Assembly: GCF_007970665.1 (NCBI RefSeq)
Contig: NZ_CP042430.1
Span: 2,976,001 to 3,040,000, forward strand
Direction: 5' to 3'
Length of the DNA: 64,000 bases
Source: Baekduia soli
GTDB lineage: Bacteria; Actinomycetota; Thermoleophilia; Solirubrobacterales; Solirubrobacteraceae
The notes beneath the pieces were generated by a model, which was not told where the DNA came from, did no database searches, and saw only the letters and a program-made list of their open reading frames with translations. The position numbers were made by a program, and so were the translations under genes. Below, piece after piece: positions 59,124 through 64,000 of this stretch. Numbering within the stretch: the stretch's first letter is position 1; every line of letters begins with the position of its first letter.

Positions 59124-60178
59124 AGCTTGAGTGCCTCGCGGTCTTCGGTGCGGCCGGCGGCCTTGGCCCCGGTGGTGGCGGCGGGATGGTCCGGGCCGGC
59201 GCCGGGCTGGCCCGGCTCGTAGTGGCTCGGCGGGACGCCGAGCTGCAGCTCGATGCGGCGCACGCGCTCGAAGATGCGCTGGGCCATGATGCGCTGGCTG
59301 AGCAGCAGATCGCCGATGACGCCCAGCGCCCCGACCATGACCGCCGCGTTGAAGAGCACCGCGCCGAAGATGAGCGACTGGACGTGGCCCGCGCCCTCGC
59401 CGTCGACGTAGGCCCAGACGAAGCGACCGAAGGGGATGAGCGCCAGGATGAAGAGCAGCAGCGCGGCGGTCGTGAAGACGCGCAGCGGCTCGTACTGCGC
59501 GTAGATGCGCAGGATGGCCACGGCGTTGCGCCGCACGTAGGAGCTCATCGACGGGAACAGGCGCGACTCGCGCGTCTTCGGGTTGGTCCCGATCGCGACG
59601 TGGTCGGTGGCCACCAGCAGCTTGCCGGCCTGGATGATCGTCTCGAGCGTGTAGGTGTACTTGGAGACGACCGCCATCTGGATCGCGGCCTCGCGGTTGT
59701 AGGCGCGGAAGCCCGAGGTCGTGTCGGGCAGGTCGGTCTCCGATGCGCGGCGCACGACCCACGAGCCGAGCTTCTGCAGGCGCTTCTTCAGCGGCGAGAA
59801 GTGCTCGATGGTGTCGGTCTCGCGGTCGCCGACGACCATGTCGGCGCGGCCCTCGAGGATCGGCACGACCAGCTTGGGGATGTCGTGGCCGTTGTACTGG
59901 TTGTCGGCGTCGGTGTTGACGATGACGTCGGCGCCGAGCTTGAGGCAGGCGTCCAGCCCGGCCTGGAAGCCGGCGGCCAAGCCCTTGTTGTTCGTCAGCT
60001 TGACGATGTGGTCGACGCCGTTGGCCCGCGCGACCTCGATCGTGCGGTCCGTGGAGCCGTCGTCGATGACGAGCACCTCGACGGAGTCGAAGCCCTCGAT
60101 CTCGCGGGGGAGGTCGGCCAGCGTCGCCGGCAGCGTCTCCTCCTCGTTGAGGCAGGGGATCTGGATGAAGAGCTTCAT
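59120..60178 (-). CDS. GT2 glycosyltransferase (polyprenyl-phosphate type)
   Basis: A 352-residue enzyme. The GT-A domain starts FIQIPCLNEEETLPATL and has VIDDGSTDRT, NKGLAAGFQAGLD and the metal-binding NTDADNQYNG (DxD region). A pair of C-terminal membrane helices follows (TTAALLLFILALIPFGRFVW and a second near residue 275). This is the form of DPM1/GtrB-like enzymes that load a sugar onto polyprenyl phosphate. The three GT-C genes on the other strand would use such a donor. Confidence 0.88.
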   Translation of the reverse strand: MKLFIQIPCLNEEETLPATLADLPREIEGFDSVEVLVIDDGSTDRTIEVARANGVDHIVKLTNNKGLAAGFQAGLDACLKLGADVIVNTDADNQYNGHDIPKLVVPILEGRADMVVGDRETDTIEHFSPLKKRLQKLGSWVVRRASETDLPDTTSGFRAYNREAAIQMAVVSKYTYTLETIIQAGKLLVATDHVAIGTNPKTRESRLFPSMSSYVRRNAVAILRIYAQYEPLRVFTTAALLLFILALIPFGRFVWAYVDGEGAGHVQSLIFGAVLFNAAVMVGALGVIGDLLLSQRIMAQRIFERVRRIELQLGVPPSHYEPGQPGAGPDHPAATTGAKAAGRTEDREALKL

Positions 60179-60330
60179 GGGAGGGCCTCGGACGGCGCGT
60201 GGGGCGGGGCAGCCTGCCGCGGAGCGACTGATGCGTGCCGTACACTCGCGGTCCGAGTATCTCAGAGGGTACCGTCGGTCGCGGAGCCACCCGCCCGGCG
60301 TGGCCCAGGGGTGCCGGATCCCGACCCAGC
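60179..60330. promoter_or_regulatory. Divergent promoter region of the glycan locus
   Basis: A 152-base stretch between the GT2 operon and the GT-C genes without a gene. TACACT (60239-60244) could be a plus-strand -10; TATCTC and GGTACC lie nearby. The minus-strand start has GGGAGG-like purines only in part. No palindrome stands out. Confidence 0.35.
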
Positions 60331-61830
60331 ATGGAGAGCGCGACGCTCACCCCGCCGCGCCGTGAGCACGGCCTGCTCGCGCGGCTGCGCGCCGCGCCGT
60401 CCCGCGTTTGGGCGCGGGTGGGCTTCGCCGTGCTCTGCATCGGGGCGGCCATCGGGTTCGTGGTGTACCCCACCTACCCCAACTACGACTCGGCCTACAG
60501 CCTCCTGTGGGGCCGCGAGGTGCTCGACGGGCAGCTGCCGAGCTTCGACGCCTACCGCGCGCCGACCGAGCACCCGCTGGCCGTGGCCGCCGGCGCCGTG
60601 CTGTCGCTGCTGGGCGACACCGCCTCCCGCGTGTGGCTGGGCCTGACCATCGTCGCGTTCTGCGCGCTGGTGGCGGGGGTCTACCGGCTCGGGCGCATGG
60701 CGTTCACGCCGTGGGTCGGCGCGATCGCCGGGCTGCTCGTGCTCAGCCGTCTGGACTACCCGTTCCTGGCCGCCCGCGGCTACATCGACATCCCCTATCT
60801 GGCGCTCGTGGCGTGGTCGGCGGCGCTCATCGCCGAGCGCCCGCGGCGCGGCGGGGTCGTCTGGGTCCTGCTGGCCTGCGCGGGGCTGCTGCGGCCCGAG
60901 GCCTGGCTCCTGGGCGGCGCCTACTGGCTCTGGTGCGCCTGCCCGGCCCAGCCCCTGGCGCGCCGCGTGCGGACCGCGGCCTACGTCGCGGTGGCCCCGG
61001 TGCTGTGGGTGCTGACCGACCTCGCCGCGACCGGTGACGCGCTCTTCTCCCTGCGCCATACGAGCTCGCTGGCCGCCGACCTCGAGCGCACGCGGCCCGC
61101 GAGCCAGGCGCCGAGCCTGCTCGTGCACTCCCTGTCGGAGATCCTGAAGTGGCCCGTGCTGGCGGGCGCCCTGCTCGGTCTCGCCCTGGCGCTGCTCTTC
61201 GCCCGGCGCCGCGCGCTCGTGCCGCTGGCGCTCACCGCCTCGGGCGTGCTGACCTACGGCGCGATCGCCGTCGCGGGCCTGTCGGTCATCGACCGCTATC
61301 TCGCGGCCACCGCGCTGGGGCTGCTCGTCTTCGCGGGCTTCGCGGTGGCGGGCTGGAGCCTGCTGCCGGCCCGCCACCGGGCGCGGCGGCCGTGGATCGC
61401 GGCGGCCGTGCTGGTCGCCGTCGGCGGGGCCGGCTTCACCGCGACGCACCTGCATCCGGGCTACATCGACCGTGAGCTGCGCACCCGGCGCGAGCTGCGC
61501 GACGAGCTCGGGCGGCTCATCACGACCCCGGCGTTCACGCTGGCCCGCCGCTGCGGTCCCATCAGCGTCCCCAACCACAAGCTCATCCCCGACACCCGGT
61601 GGCTCCTGCACGCCGACGCCGACGAGGTGCTGGCCCGCAGCGCGCTGCCGGACTTCGGCCGCCGGCAGCACGGGGTGCAGGTCTTCGTGACGGGCCCGGA
61701 CATGCTCAGCAACTCGACGTACGGCCCGTTCGTCTCCACCGTGCACGACGATCCCCGGATCCAGGTGCCCGGACCGGGCGCCGTGCTCATCGACCGGACG
61801 CCGCATTTCGCCGCCTATGCCACCTGCTGA
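60331..61830 (+). CDS. GT-C type membrane glycosyltransferase, paralogue 1
   Basis: A 499-residue protein with about 11 hydrophobic helices. After the first helix comes VYPTYPNYDSAYSLLWGREVL, whose D53 stands where GT-C enzymes (PMT, ArnT and relatives) keep the catalytic Asp. LPSFDAYRAPTEHPLAVAAG follows. A soluble C-terminal part begins near residue 370. The ATG at 60331 is chosen; the frame is open from 60235, but that part has no helix and lies on the promoter. The gene overlaps its tandem paralogue by 14 bases. Confidence 0.8.
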   Translation: MESATLTPPRREHGLLARLRAAPSRVWARVGFAVLCIGAAIGFVVYPTYPNYDSAYSLLWGREVLDGQLPSFDAYRAPTEHPLAVAAGAVLSLLGDTASRVWLGLTIVAFCALVAGVYRLGRMAFTPWVGAIAGLLVLSRLDYPFLAARGYIDIPYLALVAWSAALIAERPRRGGVVWVLLACAGLLRPEAWLLGGAYWLWCACPAQPLARRVRTAAYVAVAPVLWVLTDLAATGDALFSLRHTSSLAADLERTRPASQAPSLLVHSLSEILKWPVLAGALLGLALALLFARRRALVPLALTASGVLTYGAIAVAGLSVIDRYLAATALGLLVFAGFAVAGWSLLPARHRARRPWIAAAVLVAVGGAGFTATHLHPGYIDRELRTRRELRDELGRLITTPAFTLARRCGPISVPNHKLIPDTRWLLHADADEVLARSALPDFGRRQHGVQVFVTGPDMLSNSTYGPFVSTVHDDPRIQVPGPGAVLIDRTPHFAAYATC

Positions 61831-63340
61831 CCTCGCCACCGCGCCCGTCCCCCCCGGCCGTCCGGCCGGTGCGGCCACGTGGCGCTCCCGCCTGGCGGGG
61901 CTGCCGTGGCCGGCGATCGCGCTGCTCGTGCTGGCCACGGCCACGTTCGTCGGGTTCCTGGTCTACCCGACCTATCCGAACTACGACAGCTACTACTCCA
62001 TGCTCTGGGGCCGGGAGATCCTGCACGGCCACCTTCCCAGCTTCGACGTCTACCGCACGCCGACCGAGCACCCGCTGGCCATCGCGTTCGGCGCCGCGCT
62101 GTCGCTGCTGGGGCGCGGCGGCGACCGGGTCATGGTCTTCTGCACCGAGGCGTCGTTCGTGGTGCTGTGCGCCGGGGTCTACCGGCTCGCACGCCGGGCG
62201 TTCACGCCGCTCGTGGGCCTGGCCGCGGCGGGGATCCTCTGCACCCGCTTCGACTTCCCGTTCCTGGCCGCCCGCGCCTACATCGACATCCCGTACCTGG
62301 TCTTCGTCGTGTGGGCCGCGGCCTTCGAGCTCGAGCGCCCGCGCCGCGGCGGCATCGTCTGGGTCCTGCTGGCCTGCGCCGGCCTGCTGCGCCCGGAGGC
62401 CTGGATCCTCATCGGGCTCTACTTCCTGTGGATGGCCTCCGGCGAGCTCGGCGCGGCCTCCGCGGCCCAGCGCGTGCGGCGCTGGACGCGCTACGCGGCG
62501 GTCGCGGCGATCGGCCCGGTCGTCTGGGTCGCGGTGGACTTCATCGTCACCGGCCACCCGTTCTTCTCCCTGCAGCACACGAGCGGCCTGGCGGACGAGC
62601 TCGGGCGGACCAAGGGCCTGTCCGAGGTGCCGTCCGCGATGAAGCGGTTCTTCTACAGCCTGGCCAAGGCCCCGGTCATCTACGCGGCGATCGCCGGCTT
62701 CGTCGTCGCGCTGTGGCTGGCCCCGCGGCGGGTGGTCATGCCGACGGTCCTGTGGCTCATCGGCACCGGCACGTTCGTGCTCGTGGGGATCGCCGGCCTG
62801 TCGGTCATCGATCGCTACCTGCTCGTGCCCACGCTCATGGTCATGGTCTTCGCGGCCGTGTCGCTGGCGGGCTGGACGATGCTGCGCGAGGACCTGATCA
62901 TCCGCAAGGTCTGGGCGGTGGCCGCCGGGCTCATCGTCGTCTACGGCGTCGTCTTCACGGCCACGCGGGTCAACCTGCGCGTCTTCGACAGCGAGCTCAA
63001 GCTGCGCGGCGACTCCCACCACGCGCTCGTGCGGCTGCTCGACCAGCCGCGGGTGCGCGCGGCGCTGCACCGCTGCGGCCCGCTCTCGACGCCGTCGCAC
63101 AAGCTCGTCCCCGACTCGCGCTGGGTCCTCGGCGCCGGCGCGGGCGGGGTCCTCGCGCGCGCCGACCCGGCTGCGCGCACGCGCATCCAGCGCGGGGTGG
63201 CGCTCTACGTGGTCGACCGCGCGGCGCTGCTGCGCCAGGCGCTGGTCGACAAGAGCGACGACGTCTTCAACGACATCCCGATGAGCGGCTTCAGCCGCCT
63301 CGCGTTCAACGACTACTACTCGGTCTATGTCCGCTGTTGA
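61817..63340 (+). CDS. GT-C type membrane glycosyltransferase, paralogue 2
   Basis: A 507-residue polytopic protein closely similar along its whole length to the gene before it: VYPTYPNYDSYYSMLWGREIL with D57, LPSFDVYRTPTEHPLAIAFG, FLAARAYIDIPYL, GGIVWVLLACAGLLRPEAW, GIAGLSVIDRYL and a shared C-terminal CGPLSTPSHKLVPDSRW (CGPISVPNHKLIPDTRW in paralogue 1). The two clearly arose by tandem duplication and may act one after the other on the same glycan. The ATG lies inside the end of paralogue 1; the stop overlaps the next gene. Confidence 0.82.
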   Translation: MPPADLATAPVPPGRPAGAATWRSRLAGLPWPAIALLVLATATFVGFLVYPTYPNYDSYYSMLWGREILHGHLPSFDVYRTPTEHPLAIAFGAALSLLGRGGDRVMVFCTEASFVVLCAGVYRLARRAFTPLVGLAAAGILCTRFDFPFLAARAYIDIPYLVFVVWAAAFELERPRRGGIVWVLLACAGLLRPEAWILIGLYFLWMASGELGAASAAQRVRRWTRYAAVAAIGPVVWVAVDFIVTGHPFFSLQHTSGLADELGRTKGLSEVPSAMKRFFYSLAKAPVIYAAIAGFVVALWLAPRRVVMPTVLWLIGTGTFVLVGIAGLSVIDRYLLVPTLMVMVFAAVSLAGWTMLREDLIIRKVWAVAAGLIVVYGVVFTATRVNLRVFDSELKLRGDSHHALVRLLDQPRVRAALHRCGPLSTPSHKLVPDSRWVLGAGAGGVLARADPAARTRIQRGVALYVVDRAALLRQALVDKSDDVFNDIPMSGFSRLAFNDYYSVYVRC

Positions 63341-64000
63341 TGCCGGCGGCCGGGCCGGCCTGACCACGGCCGACGAGGCGGGCACCGACGCCGAGGCGCC
63401 GGGGGGCGACGACGCGGGCCGGGGCGCGGCGCGCCGGACCCGGCTGGGCTGGGGCCTGGCGGTGCTCGCGCTGCTGGCGGGCAGCCTCGCGCTGCGCGTG
63501 TGGGGCGCCAAGCAGGGTCTGCCCTACGCCTACAACGCCGACGAGAACGCCCACTTCGTGCCGAAGGCCATCGGCCTGTTCGGGCACGGGTGGAATCCGG
63601 ACTACTTCGTCAACCCGCCCGCCTACACCTACGTGCTGCACGTCGTGTTCGCGGTGTGGTTCGGCGGTCGTGCCGGGGTCTCGGAGGTCTTCGCCCGCGA
63701 CCCGACCCAGGTCTTCCTGGTGGCGCGCCTGGTCGCGGCGGCGTTCGGGACGCTCTCGGTGTGGCTCCTGTACCTGGCCGGGGCGCGGCTGTTCGCCGAT
63801 CGCCGCGTGGGGTTCCTGTCGGCCGCGCTGCTGGCCGTGGCGTTCCTGCCGGTCTTCTACTCGCACCTGGCGCTCAACGACGTGCCGACGCTCGCGCCGA
63901 TCTGCCTGTCGCTGTACGGCACGGCGGGCATCGTGCACGGCGGGCGGCTGCGCGACTACGTGCTCGCCGGCGCCGGGCTGGGCCTGGCGTGCGCCACGAA
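63327..64000 (+). CDS. GT-C / PMT-type glycosyltransferase, 5' part
   Basis: An open frame from ATG 63327 to the window end, 224 complete codons. An acidic, Gly-rich N terminus (about 35 residues) leads to a first helix and then YAYNADENAHFVPKAIGLFG, with the D72-E73 pair typical of PMT/ArnT-like GT39 and GT83 enzymes. NPDYFVNPPAYTYVLH and FLPVFYSHLALNDVPTLAPI are also typical of this fold. It overlaps the previous gene by 14 bases. It is more distant from the two paralogues before it than they are from each other. Confidence 0.78.
   Translation, partial: MSAVDAGGRAGLTTADEAGTDAEAPGGDDAGRGAARRTRLGWGLAVLALLAGSLALRVWGAKQGLPYAYNADENAHFVPKAIGLFGHGWNPDYFVNPPAYTYVLHVVFAVWFGGRAGVSEVFARDPTQVFLVARLVAAAFGTLSVWLLYLAGARLFADRRVGFLSAALLAVAFLPVFYSHLALNDVPTLAPICLSLYGTAGIVHGGRLRDYVLAGAGLGLACAT

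Overview
This window looks like one continuous piece of chromosome from a very GC-rich actinobacterium. The gene set and order resemble the Thermoleophilia (Solirubrobacterales and relatives): a division/cell-wall cluster ending in ftsZ, a meso-DAP type MurE, split glycine decarboxylase subunits, scpA-scpB, and aro genes next to cmk-der. This placement is inference from content, not a database result. I see no rRNA, tRNA, CRISPR array, insertion sequence or phage region. Almost every base is core coding sequence.

Layout. 1-3178: the end of a Flp-pilus TadC-type gene, a nicotinate phosphoribosyltransferase (frameshifted) and a convergent DUF3352-like lipoprotein. 3420-18346: the division and cell-wall cluster mraZ-rsmH-ftsL-ftsI-murE-murF-mraY-murD-ftsW-murG-murC-ftsQ-ftsZ, mostly coupled by 1-4 base overlaps, without murB, ddl, ftsA or sepF. 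It opens with a candidate MraZ-autoregulated promoter, and ftsZ has its own candidate promoter. 18503-24710: two small proteins, a ferritin, the glycine cleavage genes gcvT-gcvH-gcvPA-gcvPB and a DUF1360-like membrane protein. 24772-32734: trpS, scpA-scpB, a flavin-type oxidoreductase divergent from a TetR regulator, an ankyrin protein behind rlmN, an rluB-like pseudouridine synthase and a degenerate GGDEF membrane protein. 32822-41411: aromatic amino acid genes aroH-hisC, then a leader peptide and attenuator-like region before the DAHP synthase-tyrA-aroA unit, an MFS gene on the other strand, and cmk-der. 41386-50818: a second DUF3352-like protein, metK, an rtcB remnant, a PH-domain membrane protein, priA, def-fmt, rsmB, a double zinc ribbon and rpe. 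50836-56958: a lone receiver, a histidine kinase, a NarL-type regulator and an ABC exporter of LolD/FtsX type. 57019-64000: a rhodanese remnant and a surface-glycan locus with a flippase, a methyltransferase, a GT2 glycosyltransferase and three large GT-C type membrane glycosyltransferases; the last runs off the window.

How the genes work together. The first half makes lipid II and the divisome. The gcv, metK, def/fmt, trpS, rsmB and rlmN genes serve one-carbon metabolism and translation. The aro block goes from erythrose-4-phosphate/PEP to chorismate and prephenate derivatives. The last 7 kb assembles and exports a lipid-linked glycan.

The most interesting signals are regulatory. (1) Ahead of the DAHP synthase is a 34-codon reading frame ending in Ala-Ala-Trp-Tyr-Trp-Arg-Phe-Ser-stop, so all three aromatic end products are represented, followed at once by mutually exclusive RNA stems. 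(2) About twenty gene starts carry a TAnnnT box 6-10 bases before the start codon, which points to leaderless transcription as the default here. (3) TGGGA repeats lie inside the putative mraZ promoter, a 14-bp hairpin lies in its leader, and an 8-bp palindrome brackets the ftsZ -10 box. Separately, four otherwise intact genes (pncB, murD, tyrA, MFS) are each broken by one missing base in a short G/C run. That pattern suggests residual sequencing error rather than gene decay.
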